Shown piece by piece: positions 26,241 to 38,550 of a stretch of DNA of 64,000 bases. Below the pieces are notes generated by a model that was not told where the DNA came from, did not search any database, and was given only the letters and a program-made list of their open reading frames with translations. Made by a program: the position numbers and the translations under genes. The DNA comes from Gadus chalcogrammus (lineage: Eukaryota > Chordata > Actinopteri > Gadiformes > Gadidae): NCBI RefSeq assembly GCF_026213295.1, contig NC_079414.1, positions 10,914,362 to 10,978,361 on the forward strand. Direction: 5' to 3'. How positions within the stretch are numbered: the stretch's first letter is position 1; each line of letters begins with the position of its first letter.

Positions 26241-28850
26241 TGTGTTTACACAACCCTGTGATTCAACATGATTGCTTCAAGCGTTTCCTTTAAATTTCTA
26301 TTACAATTCAATTTTGGTTTTGGCTTCCTACTGAGAAGCACCCAGTGTTTGACCTATCCAATCAGTTTTCCTCATTTCAAAATGTAGTTCTCCACTCAAA
26401 GGTTTATTTACGCGCTGAACATGACGTGATGACGTGATGATGTTGACTGTTGAGCTTTAGAACAAGGGCCTATGTGTGGGCATCATATTTAAGGCATTGT
26501 AAAATGTGCCTATTGGTAATGTACAATGCACACTATTGTATTAGTTTTAAAGTAAAAAAAAAGTTAGTTCAAAATCCAATCATTGCACGTGTAGTCTTTT
26601 TTCTGTTCCGTCTCATTATAAAGCTGTATGGAGCCAAAAGTAATGCTGATAACAGAATTCCCTTCAGTCAATACTGTCACAGCACTGTATTATGTTGTCA
26701 CAACATTATGTTCCCCACATTCTTTCATTCTGCTTCTTTCAGTTTCACTCATTGGTTTCACTTTCACTTTCTTTGTCTGGATCCTTCATCCCCAGTGCTA
26801 TCATGGTATATGAGGCCCTAAGATAACTTTCTATGGGCAGCAGCAAAGTGATGGCTCAGCGCTGCAGCTCCACAGAGGCAACAGTGGAAATGTTTGCAGT
26901 ACTTAGAGAGTGAATACCGAATCATTCATGTGCAAAGCACAGAGCCCCTGACTCAAACCTGAGAACAAAAGCACCAAGCGCTGGCTGCACAATATTGACT
27001 ACGGACCGGAAAACATTACAGCTGTCCTTGTTTCACTTATCTCGCCTCTCCAACGTTTTCTGTTTAGATGGAGTTGACTGTTCCAAGGTTCATTTATTAA
27101 TGATAGGCAACATTGTGCGGAAGGAACATCGATGACGACTATAAAATACTAATAAGATAGGTTATTAAAACACCCCCCGTTTTCACAACTTTGAAACAAC
27201 GTTACGGAGACTTCTATCTAACTGAACATTTACTTAGCTCAAAACTAATTGACAACATGTCAAGTTTTTTCTGCAGTATTTTCTTAAAAAGGAAGACGAT
27301 AGGCTTTTGATAGGCTTTGATTGTGATCATATCAGAGTTGGGACCTCGGCAACCATTTCAGCGCCACCCTAGATCGATGTATGTTGTCCCTTCCATAACC
27401 CGACACTGCCTGGCGCGGTACTCTGTGCCTTGTCTAGTGTGCGACATGCTTCACTTTGAAGTTCTGCCATAACAAACCAAGAAACCCAACAAACCCACTG
27501 ACTTCCTCCACACAGCACGTATGTTATATTAATGCTACCAGGTAGATTGCACTATGGCACTCAGGCGACCCATCGATTGGTTGATGAGTAGGTCGAATTT
27601 AAGTGGACTACTGTGGTCCCTACATCCTAATTGAATTTAGCATTAATTCCAAAAGTAAAATACACAATGGAACATTGGAACGTTATTTAAAATGTAGAAA
27701 TCTCCTGAAGAATCGCAGTACTGGTGTTCAATGAGGCAACCTTTCTCTCCAGTGAATGCAGTTTGTCCTTGGAGATGGTCTCACTTTAAAAGAACAGGAT
27801 CAAATGCCACATCCTCTTTATTTACAGGAAAGTGCCAGCATCGGCTTTCACGCATGCATATGTAACGGATGCTGCTGCCGTGCCAGACTGAGCATAACGC
27901 TTGGACGTGTCCTCCCAGGCCCTAGTTTGACCGTGTGTGAAGAAAGAAAACCAGCCCAGTACAGCTCAACTCAGCTGAGCTTCTCACTACACAGACATGA
28001 AGGGATGCTATGTGGGGAATGGAGGGGGTGAACTGGTGAGAGCTATGCTTCCAGACTCTGCAAAAACGGCCAACCACAATTTTAAGAGTTAGGAATAGGT
28101 TTCTAACTAGCATCTTTAAAGAAACACAACATTTTTTATTTGTGCCAAAATTAATGAGAAATGCTGATTTATTTTTTAACAGTACTGCAGCTCAAACCTC
28201 AGTTATTCTGAAAAAAATATCTTTCGATCAGATAATTGTTTGTCTCCAATAATACAAAAAAAAAAAAAGGTTTATTGCAGGAAGACTGCTCACCACAGTA
28301 ACAGAGTTTAGCTTAATGAATAAACAATGCACAATTCACTCAAGAGTGGCGGGGTCATCGGTGGGACCAAAAGTGCACACACAAATGTGCATCAAATAAA
28401 CAGCACAACCATTAAAGAAGAAATCCATGTAACAAGCAGTGGCGCATAAACCATGAACCTAAACACCATGACACCAAACAGATCAGATACGGTGCATTAT
28501 GTTACACATCCAGACCATAGAGCATAAGTAACTCGACGACTACTGAGTCGATTGACTTCCACGGTATTCCAACGCAGCGTTTAACAGGAGATCGTTGGAA
28601 TACTAATGTGTGTGTGAGGAGGACGGCGACCTGTCAGCGGCTCACAGCGCTCTATTTGTTAGCCGTAAGCCATGCAGTTTGGAAGGCAAACAAAAAGGCA
28701 ATTCCAATAAAGCGTGAGAGAGAAAGAAAAATAATTATTTAATTCCCGCTTCAAACACAGAAAATGGAATGGACGAGCTGGGTTTTTAGGGGGCTTGGAA
28801 CATAAGCATACCGCATTGTACTTCGAGTCTGTCTAGCTCCTTACTGGCAA

Positions 28851-28996
<146 letters not shown>

Positions 28997-29639
28997 CCCT
29001 TCAATCTTTCCCTTGCTTTTTTTCTCCCTCCACTTCACTCTTCTTTTTCCTAACCTCCGTTTCTTCCGAAATCTCTTTATCACAAAGGACATTTCTCTGC
29101 ATAATCACAAGTGGTATTGTGGAAGGTCAGAGAGGACGAAGGCATGCAAGTGGTTTATGAGCACCAATCTCCCAAAGCCCATTGCAATCTCCCTGCCGGA
29201 ATACAAAGCAGAGAGCTTTTGGATAGGCCTGTTAAGGCACAGGAATGCACACGTTAGGGTTGAAGTTTTAGGACGAACAACTACTCAAAGGGCGAGTGAA
29301 ACATAAATCTTTTTTTGTTGTTGCTTCATGCCTTATTGTCCTGTATGATCCTCAACATAGTAACCTATGCCAATTTGTCACTTTTCCTAAAATAAGTCAT
29401 TTATTAAATCTTGGCTTACGCATTACAAATAGGCCTACTACATCACTCATCAAAATGTTTGCGTGGGTCATAACCACGGGATAACAGATCTCCCATCCTA
29501 CCTATTACTCCTTTTTTTATCCCGTTTTGTTTGATCGAGCTCTCTACTAATGATAGTAGATGCAATTCCTTCTTATTTGAAACATGACAGTTCCCATCAG
29601 GACGCATACAGGTCACTCCCATTCCAATCCTGTAAGATT

Positions 29640-29930
29640 TTGTTATTAACCCTAGTTTTAGCCCTTGGCTAGCTTGATATTTTAAGCCCTGGGCTAGCTT
29701 GATAGTTTTTGCCCTGGGCTAGCTGGATTGTTTTAAACCTAGGCTAGCTGGGAAGTTTTAGCCCTGGGCTAGCTGGATCGTTTCAGCCCTGGGCTAGCTG
29801 GATCGTTTCAGCCCTGGGCTAGCTGGATCGTTTCAGCCCTGGGATAGGTTGGTAGTTTTAAATTCTGGACTAGCTTGGCTGGTTTAGTCATGTCTAGCCT
29901 GTTAGTTTTAGCCAGGGGGTTTAGCTCGGC
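29640..29930. repeat. ~24-25-bp minisatellite with CCCTGGGCTAGCTGG core
   Basis: About eleven units. The central three (GCCCTGGGCTAGCTGGATCG plus TTTCA) are near identical, while the outer ones are diverged: a homogenised centre with decayed edges. Each unit carries the AGCT and GCTAGC dyads. Confidence 0.95.
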
Positions 29931-30000
29931 ACTCCTGTAGGGCAGGATGCGTGTTGATGAATGGGAGCTGCTATCTCAAACATTGTCAGGATGAGCTTGT

Positions 30001-30309
30001 AGGGCTAAGTGATTAATCAAATTTTGATCGCGATTTCGATTTTTTAACAATCACAAAATTACTAAATGTTTTTTTACTAAATGTTTTATAGAAAGTGCTG
30101 GAAACAGCTGAATACATATCTGTACATTATTTTAGATTTTAACATTTTATTTTTGACCATTTGGGTATTTTTTAAGACGAAATTTCAAAGTTCTCAGTTA
30201 CAAAGTTACATGCTGAATAAATTCATCAAGTTTTAAAACTCAAAAATAGTCGTTTAAATAATCGTGATTTCAATATTGACCAAAAGATTTTCCAGAATCT
30301 AGCAACACT
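30001..30309. mobile_element. hAT-type non-autonomous element with target duplication
   Basis: The element starts AGGGCTAAGTGATTAATCAA, has GATCGCGATTTCGATTTTT inside the left end and AATCGTGATTTCAATATTG near the right, and ends AGCAACACTA. This is the pattern of fish hAT miniature elements with AGGGCT...AGCCCT-like ends. ATGAGCTTGT flanks both sides (29991-30000 and 30310-30319), which contains the 8-bp duplication expected for hAT insertion. There is no coding capacity. Confidence 0.85.
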
Positions 30310-31162
30310 ATGAGCTTGTCAAACTATCCTCCAGAGGCAGCCTTGAATTTCCCACAAATTTACTGAATCATCCAAACAGATTCTACTCACTGTCGATGCA
30401 CCCCGGATTTGATTTTGTACCGCTGTTGGCCATTGGGCTTATGCTGTTGCTGTGGCTGTTTCTAGCGTGCATTTTTTTTATCTATGTTAGAATATTGACA
30501 ACAGCAAGTAGAAGGATAGATAATGGATTTAGACATTACATCCAAACCAGTTAATAATATCCACTGTGGTGGGGGAGGGAAAAGGTCTCCCTGCCTTATT
30601 CATTCTGATGATTAAAGTACCTGTCATTTGCCTGGCTGCTCGTGTGGGCTATCACAGCATTCAGCTGACAGGTATACAGGCTTAGAGTAAAGTCATCACC
30701 GAACTAATTACGCTTGGGTTTGTTCAATTATGTACAGGTAAGTTCCCTTAGCCCAAGTTTTATTTTTTACTTATTTAGCAATAGTTATATATTGGATGTT
30801 TGGAGTCAAGGCAGGTTTGCATGGACTACCACTTCCTTACCATCTGTTTTCACTAATCTAGAAAAAATATATAAAATTGGCCGATCCAGATGACAGAAAT
30901 TCATAGAGAGAGTAGCTATTCAGTGTGGAATACTGAATTTCACTAAATTGTTAACAAGACCGACAGAAAAAGCCAAGCCTGAAACGGACTGCAGTAGAGG
31001 AATTCATGTTGATGTAAACGTAACCAGTATGTATACTGTAAGTATTATACACAATGGATGGTAGTTTATGTAGTTTGGCTTGCACTACACATGCTTGCAC
31101 CAAACAGACAACACACACAAAAATTCACATTTTCCTTTGGGATCAATCCCAGAACCTTTCAG

Positions 31163-31193
31163 ATGGATACGTGCATCATTTGCACGTATCCAT
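31163..31193. repeat. Perfect 13-bp hairpin
   Basis: ATGGATACGTGCA, loop TCATT, TGCACGTATCCAT. It is immediately followed by a second hairpin. Confidence 0.95.
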
Positions 31194-31194
31194 T

Positions 31195-31227
31195 AAACCA
31201 CTTCAGATCTGTGATTTGAAGTGGTTT
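31195..31227. repeat. Perfect 11-bp hairpin next to the preceding one
   Basis: AAACCACTTCA, 11-nt loop, TGAAGTGGTTT. The spacing to the first hairpin is one base, giving a tandem double stem-loop of 65 bp. Confidence 0.95.
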
Positions 31228-32904
31228 GATAGCCATAAATGACTGAGGCGGAACTCGACTGAAAGACAAAAGCAGTGCAAGCATACTTTCTTTGCTGTCT
31301 GAATGGAAGAATTTTCAGGGGTAAAAACAATTTGTAATGATAATTGAGGAATGAATTCACTGCACTCCACGAATAAGTGTTGGGAGCCATCATACAGATC
31401 CTATCAGAGGCAGCTGAGTACTCTGATGTGATTGGAAGTTCAACTCTTGTCTTAGCCAAATAGTTCCCTTGAGGAGTGCCTTGGTGGAGTGCAGCCTGCT
31501 TCATGGGAGCCCAGAGGCCCATGGTCTTCTCATCTGTAGCTCTCTCTATATTCCCTGTTCGCACACACATCTGCTCTCCTGGTAGAGTTACTTTGCTGTG
31601 AATCTCCACTGCTAGGTTCAGATGTGAAATATAAAACATCAAAATATCCATCCCAATAACAGCAGTCCTTCTGTTTTCCCTGGTTACATCTTATAGAGCT
31701 AGGATGATTGAACATCAATCTGGAACAACGTGTCTCCCATGACTGGTTTCTGTCCTGTCGCACAAATTTCGAGTAGATAGAAAAGACACCAAAAGATCGA
31801 ATCGACCAAATAAATATAATGCTATCTCAAAATCATAGTATGTTTTGCATTCAAATTGTTTGTGTGTGATAACCTGCATGCGGAGACACAAGCACAAATA
31901 ATTTAAAATGTCAGTGAAAACAAAAACAGTACAATTAAGTGTCAGCTGATATGATGCCCTGTTTTTTTCGATTCTTTGGCATTAAAAATAACCTTGGAAA
32001 AGACTTGAGAGCTTTAAACAGGACGCCTTTAAGAGCCATCAGTAAGATTGTAATGGGATTGTGATGGTTCCTCGCCACGTAAAAATCAATACTACCAACA
32101 TTAACTAGGAGGCCCCTGTGCTTCATAACTGCATGTTAACACTAAGCATGTCACATGTGTAATGGAAATAAAATGGACGGATGCCATTTCATGTAGTTCA
32201 ATCTGCATTGCAAAAAAGGATTGACAGGTAAAGATTCCCTATTGTAATGTATTTAATCGGCTCATTCTAAGCTTCTTCTACTCCCGCCACATATACCAAC
32301 GACTTGAAAAGGATGTTCGCCCAGCCTTCCAAGGCACAAATGCAGTGTTTTAATCCAAAACAAACAAACCAACCAAACCGGTAAAAGGGATGGGTCTAGT
32401 TACTATAGCTTGCACCGAGGCCAGAATTGATAGTCTGTAGAGGACTAGGGGGTGAACATGCTGGACAAAGTCCTGAGCTGGGAGTAAACTTCATATTTCT
32501 ATTTCTAATGCAGTGAGGGGGCTGCATCGCTCCCAACCCTGAATACCTCATATAAGCCCTGGAGGAAGGACAGAGTTCCCATGTCACCTCAGGTGCCTAT
32601 GTCCTAAAGAGCTACCATCTCATCAATATTCTTATGACTCCAACTAACCGGGCCTCATCTCAGCAGATTTTATTCACATAAAATCACATTATAGATATCT
32701 TATTAATTCAGCTGTGCCGGTTTTTGGCAGGGCAACCTGAGGAATATGGGCTAGCAACAGTTTTTATTCTAGATAGATTACCCAGTAGCTTGTTGCTAGG
32801 AGGAGTGAGAGCATTCCATTGTGCCATACATGGCAACATATATTGCCATATTTGGCAGCATATCCATACATGCCACCATATATTCCATATCGCGATTTAT
32901 GGGA

Positions 32905-32914
32905 CCATATATGG
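32905..32914. promoter_or_regulatory. Perfect CArG-box match in intron 2
   Basis: CCATATATGG fits CC(A/T)6GG, the serum response factor site. It lies 62 nt past the exon 2 donor inside a CATA-rich patch (32818-32922) that also has a 7-bp hairpin (32830-32849). A match this short can arise by chance in AT-rich DNA. Confidence 0.3.
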
Positions 32915-32976
32915 GCATATTAGTGATGTCACTTATGAGTCCATTCAGAAACAGTCCTTTATGTCAGGTGGCCTAC

Positions 32977-33083
32977 CTGTGTGACCAGCGGCTCCAGCAG
33001 CCTCTCTACTGTCAGGGTGCGGATCTCCAGGCTCTTTGGGTCCCATTTCAAGAGGATGGGGGACGTGGCAGACGTCATGGTTT
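32977..33083 (-). CDS. ctnna2: ctnna2 exon 2 (first coding exon), alpha-N-catenin residues 1-34
   Basis: This exon holds the start codon of alpha-N-catenin, the neural actin-linking partner of beta-catenin at cadherin junctions. On the minus strand the ATG is at 33078-33076 and the reading frame gives MTSATSPILLKWDPKSLEIR and onward to LLEPLVTQ, the characteristic alpha-catenin N-terminus. The coding part is 102 nt (34 codons, ends in phase 0). A pyrimidine-rich acceptor ending CCCATCAG precedes the exon, leaving only five untranslated bases (AAACC) before the ATG, so an upstream non-coding exon is required. The donor reads CACAG|GTAGGC at 32977/32976. The MTSATSP start is the alpha-N type; alpha-E-catenin has a different leader. 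This supports ctnna2 rather than ctnna1. Confidence 0.95.
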
Positions 33084-34545
33084 CTGATGGGAATCAAGAG
33101 AAACGCAATAGTTACAGAAGTTTATGAGTACAAGACAGTTAGAGCTTACAAGGTTCACTGAAGGTACAAGGAAACAAGAGCATGAGATAAAAATAAAGAA
33201 GGTCAATTATTTTTCAATAATAGCTGATCAGATTTTTGAACACTGTTCAATAAAAAATCGATCAATGCACACAGAGAATGGTTTGATTTTCTGCATAGCA
33301 CCACAGGATGTTCTTATTTATCCACTGACAAAAGCGAAAAATAAGTACAGATATACTTTGGATTGATTTATCCTGGGAGGCATTGGCATATGATCCGGTC
33401 AACATGCAAAGGACTGTATTTAGATCCAGATACAACTGGATCTAAAACAAAATAATCCATGATATTTCTCCACATTGACTCTAATGCTGAATAGTCTAAC
33501 ATCTGCCATAAATCATTAAGTGTTTGCAAACACACTTAAGTTTACACACACATACACTTACTCTAACTGATGAACCATTGCATATGCACTGCCCCTAAAG
33601 CGTTAAATTGTAACATCAGTTGAAAATAGCATTTTTTTCTCTGACAGCTGTAACCGCTACAGATACTTAATCTGTGACATTCATAAATGACTTCCGGTAT
33701 AATTTATGCAAACAGAAGAAGGGAATCGTTGAGAACCGTACACACATTTGCATAACAAAGCTCATGCAGGTAATTAAGGCCAGCTTTTCAATTGGATAAA
33801 AGGCAACACAGCAATTAGATTTCATGGCATTTACATCAAATGGCATGTCTCGCTGTGCTACAGAAATTGGCACATACTGCATTATATAGGAGGACAGGGT
33901 GATTCATAGGGTGGCATTTTGTTGGTTTGTTTCTGAAAAGAATGAACTCATCAGCTCATCGAGTTTTAAACTGGGTTTTCTAAAAGTGTGTGGGTTGCAT
34001 TAAACAACACAATAGCAGGAGACTAATAACGGCAATGTCGTTTTTGTGCAAATGCAATTCTATCACAAGTAGAATAAATACAGTGTTTTTTTATGGTATC
34101 TAATATATGAATAAAGATTTTGGGTTCCTTATTATGCTATCTCCACACACTTTGCTCACAACAATAGTTGATTCTAACCAAATGGAGGTGCAAGTAGTGG
34201 ATACATACTTTTAGTGCCATGTCATTGGGGCTTAATTTAGTATTACTTTTTAGGACTGATATCTTAAAGCATACAGAAATAGGGCTCAATTCGATTTTGA
34301 GAGCTTTCCTTTGTGCAAGATTAGATAAAGGTTTGTTGTCGCACATTTGATGAAAAGATTTTACCAACTATTTCATACAACCAAATTTAGTAAATGTTGT
34401 CCTTGGATTCTGAATTAATATGTCTCTATCGCATGCACTTGTGCAATGGACATTAGTGTTGTAAGAGTCTCGCAATTACAAAATTCCACGTATTTACAAT
34501 TTTCTCTTTGGTACACAAAGTCTAGAGTCTAGGATGATTGTAAGA

Positions 34546-34928
34546 TCGGGCTGAAAGATTTTGGTATTTAATCAAATTGCAATCATTTAGACCAATATGC
34601 GATTACGATTTTTCTTTTAAAAGTTCCTTATGTTCTGTATTATTCACCGAACAAGCACTAAATCATTCCATAGTATGACAAACACAGTGGAAGCAGTCTT
34701 CATATGAACTGCTCTTTTCTTTAGGCCAGGCCTGTGTTGAGATTAATTGATGAATGAATTGATACAACATCTTTATTTAACTATTGAAAGAAAAATAAAT
34801 ATGGATCTTACTGATCTCCAGTCAGTAACAGTAACAATAAAAAAAATAAAGATTGCAGCCTTTACGATTTGCAAATCATGTTCTATTTTATCGCGATGTC
34901 GGTTTGAATTTGATTATTGCTCAGCCCT
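34546..34928. mobile_element. hAT-type non-autonomous element, second family
   Basis: The ends are inverted: left TCGGGCTGAAAGATTTTGG, right GATTATTGCTCAGCCCT. ATCGCGATGTCGGTTTGAAT near the right end is characteristic of AGGGCTG-ended fish hAT repeats. Flanks ATTGTAAGA (34537-34545) and ATTGTACGA (34929-34937) match at 8 of 9 positions, fitting an aged target duplication. Non-coding. Confidence 0.75.
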
Positions 34929-36542
34929 ATTGTACGAGTCACGTATGATGCAAAACGTGCACTCGGTAATACCTGCAGTGCCAGTCCCTCTCGTAGACAC
35001 AGATCCCCAAACTGAACATTAGTTTTACTCAATGAATGACTTTATAAGCATGTGCCGAAAACTCTTGCATAAGCCCAGTCTATATCCCATGCCAAGAAGG
35101 ACAACTGGATAAGAGGATGAGCATAAAACTGGAGAGATTTGGGTCAGACGGCCCTCGGTTCAGGCCTGGGAGGGGGATGCTAAACTGGGCGGTGGTACAA
35201 CATCTCTGCATTATTGATGAAGCCACACAACCCAACCTTCATTTATGTTCTCACAGTGCAAAACTTTGGCTGTGTTGACAAATTCTTTCAACTCTGGAGA
35301 AACAAGCAGGACTAGCAGATTTAGAATGATTGTGGATTAACTCTGAAATAGCAATGACAAGAGAATTGTATTATATTCTTCGAATTAAGCATTGATGCCT
35401 TGATACCTTTGAAACACAATATATAGCCGCCTTCACATTCAGTTTTCAGCCCTGGTTACGTTGAAATTAAACTTCTACGCTCAACAATACAGTACCTCTC
35501 TGAGCAGTCAATATGATCTAAAATGATGTATAATACTGGACAGAAATAAAGTGGTGACCATGTAGCCAACCATCAACAGTTTCAACACGATTAATTAATG
35601 AAAACATCTAATCTGTCTTTGTGATACCAGTTGTACTATCAGCATGAATATGAAGACGGTATTCATTTCAGATATTCTGGGTATAGGTAAACTACCTGAG
35701 GGGCTTATGTTGAGCTAAATGTTGGAAATGAGAAGTGACATGATTTTTCTATCCGAGAAGTGAATGAGTGGAAACCATAAATGAAGGAACTTGGATGGAT
35801 TCAATCAGATGAGTATGTCTTCTGCACCTGAATTATTAAGGAGAGACGAGTCGCCGGGGTGTACTGTGTAGTCCAACTTCATTAGAGAAAGCTACCTAAT
35901 GACATCGAACAAAGAACGCCTGACGGCTTGATTTATGGAGCCCAGCATTTGACGTCATTAAATGCCTCTCTTAAATGGTCTAAAATCACTCCACTGCTTC
36001 CCAATGAACTGACAGAGCCCAGCTCCAAGTGACTGTTCACAAAGTCCAAATTAACTGAGATCTCGCCACTAAAAGAGCATAACAATGAAATGGGGGGCGG
36101 GGGGCGCACAAGTCTCCTTCCTTACACAGGGGAGGTTTCAACACAGGTGTAGGGGGATCTCCAGTGAGTCAACTTGCCGCTGATGCATCAGAAAGAAAAT
36201 AACAGTGACAATGGCATCCGTCTCCGACACAGAGGTGAGGAAAAGTATCTCATTTGTAAACCTAAGCAAAAACCACAAGTGATGAGTTGGTCAGCAAGTA
36301 GCCATTAATTTGACTGGACCCAATGAATGGACCCTTTCCGCAGAGAGGTCCCAGCAGGGTAAACACTGCTGCAGCATTAATAATGGGTACATAAATGCAG
36401 GTTTTTAAAGTGTGCAGAAGGCTAGAAGGCATTTATTGTCCAGAGCCTGTGTTTTTCAAGCTTTCCGTTTAGCCTGTTGTGAGACAAATGGTTTCATAAA
36501 TAATAATAACCCTCATGAGACAAAACAGGGATTGACGGTTGG

Positions 36543-36854
36543 TGTGGTTCCTTGTCTTGTTTCTCCCCATGTCCTGTCAAGTTTCCCTCCTGTGTGATTA
36601 CTGCTCCCTCCCCTAATGTGTTTCAGCTGATCCTCGTTGCGTACCCTGTGATTGGTATTTTAGCCCTTGTCTTTCCTTTGTTCCCCGCCGGATCATTGTA
36701 GTTTGTGGTGAGTTGTGTCCTGTGTGTTCCCTGTGTTCCCGGTGTTCCCTGTGTTCTCAGTGTTCCTTGCCTTTTTGCGTTAATAAATTACCCTTTACCT
36801 GAACTGTCTGCTACTGGGTCCTACCTGCCTGCCTGCCACCCGCTAACCGTGACA
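36543..36854 (+). mobile_element. Solo LTR, Ty3/gypsy-like, with 5-bp target duplication
   Basis: It starts TGTGGTTCCTTG and ends CCGTGACA, giving TG...CA termini, and GTTGG sits on both sides (36538-36542 and 36855-36859). Inside are short GTGTTCCC tandem repeats and an AATAAA signal at about 36782. A CCTGCC-rich end follows, with CTAACCGTGACA, which is typical of a fish LTR family. Length is 312 bp. No internal genes or partner LTR are present, so it arose by LTR-LTR recombination. Confidence 0.8.
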
Positions 36855-37497
36855 GTTGGATGTATTCTGTAATGTGACTAAATATCACAGTCAAGATATA
36901 ATCATAGATAGCCATTGCCCTGAGTCTATCAAAGACAGACGTAAACATAGAAAACTGGTTGTTTATGAGTAGCGGCCGTCTTCATAGTGAAAGCTTTGAG
37001 TGAAAAAGGGTGTCCTCCGCTACCTCCTGTACAATATACCGCCACCCAGGTGATTGATGTGACATCGGAACACCATTTTGCAAGGATGTCGCAGTGTGGT
37101 AATGCCACAAGCTGCCCCGTCAGCAAAGGATCTTACTGTAGGCTTAAATGGATAACACAGCTAATTATGCTGAGCACAATCAATAGGCAAAATCACAAAA
37201 TAACATTTTACTGTTTATTAAAGAATTAACACCTTTGCTTATACCGCATTCAAGTACAATTCGACAGGCTTTACCCAAAAATATGGTGGCGGTATAATTA
37301 GGCTGTATACACAGTTAATTATAACTTATATATACTATTTCCAAAATAAATAAAGCAGCCAGATTGCTATAAAAATAATCTCCAGAATATTGTAATTGCC
37401 TTTCACAAATTGTGCTTAGTCAGCTAAAAGAATGATCAAATGATAGTAATGATCACAAATAAAGCAAAACAAAAACTGTATCATGCATTATGCATTA

Positions 37498-37570
37498 TAC
37501 ACTGATTTTCTCTTCTCAGTGTTTTTTTTTTTACACTGAGTTTCTCTTCTCAGTGTTTCTTTTTTTTTAC
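37498..37570. repeat. Two-copy tandem duplication with T-runs
   Basis: TTTCTCTTCTCAGTGTTT occurs twice about 40 bp apart, each followed by a long T-run. In + orientation each looks like an isolated acceptor (CTTCTCAG), but there is no exon. Confidence 0.8.
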
Positions 37571-38130
37571 TGAACTAGAGTAGCTTGTTCGGGAAGTCAT
37601 GCTCCTCTAACCACACTTGGGACCCTGGTGAGAACTATATAAAGATGAGCCATTTCATTAGCTGAGCAATGTTGACTCTGGCCTCAGAGACATGATGTCC
37701 TCGTCGTGAAGACTTGTTAAAGGTGCTGTAGCTAAGATCTTAGGGTTGAAAGGAGAGACCAGAGAGCAGAAACTATCAGCCTAGGAGAGCAAGATTAGGA
37801 AACTAAGGAACCAAAACATTTCTTGTCTTGTGTTTCTTCACTATTGAAATGTGTGGCCAGATGGATTCTCCCACACCAATCTGATTCCTTGATAGCTCAG
37901 GAATGAGTCGGGAGCAGTCTCAAATCAACATAGTCTCATACATAGTCAGCTGGATGCTTTTTTGAAACAGCGCAGTTGACTCACTAATGACGTAAACGTA
38001 AGTAATGGCTATTCAAGTTCTAAGAAATCCCACCAAAAAATGATAGCTCTTGAACCTCACCGAGCACCTTTAATCTTGGCCAACCTCATATATTCATGCA
38101 AGCCAAAACATTTTCCAATAGAGTATATTT

Positions 38131-38131
<1 letters not shown>

Positions 38132-38170
<39 letters not shown>
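38132..38170. repeat. (GA)n microsatellite
   Basis: Pure GA, about 19 units. Confidence 0.97.
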
Positions 38171-38173
<3 letters not shown>

Positions 38174-38529
38174 AGATATGCTGGATTAAATTATATTAAT
38201 AATTTTGGCAAATCCAAAGACCCAAAAGTGCCAGCGGTTTATTAAATCAGTAAACAAACAAATAAACAGAACTACTTAGTGCCTGCCAGGGCAGAGACTG
38301 GGTTTACGGCTGGGATTAAAATGAGAGCAGTCAGAGGACGACTGGGTCAGAGGGTGCATCACTGGAATCTAAACAAGGATCATTAAAATAAAACATACTC
38401 ATAGGGGCATGCATGGGCTCCATAAGAACTGTGTATAATTTGTGGCCCTATGAAATTATATTACAAGCATATTTCAATGTTTTCACCACTGCACCAAACT
38501 CCACAAAATATTAAAAGCCTAGCCTCGTT

Positions 38530-38550
38530 CCAAAGGCGTTCTCAGAACGC
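38530..38550. repeat. 9-bp hairpin AGGCGTTCT / AGAACGCCT
   Basis: Near-contiguous inverted repeat with one spacer base, at the edge of a GC-richer patch (38520-38700) of unknown origin. Confidence 0.7.

Noticed and set aside
31193..31651. 152-codon minus-strand frame in intron 2
   Set aside because: The longest non-repeat frame, but no recognisable domain; its end runs through the paired hairpins, whose sequence is palindromic. Kept out for lack of any coding signal.
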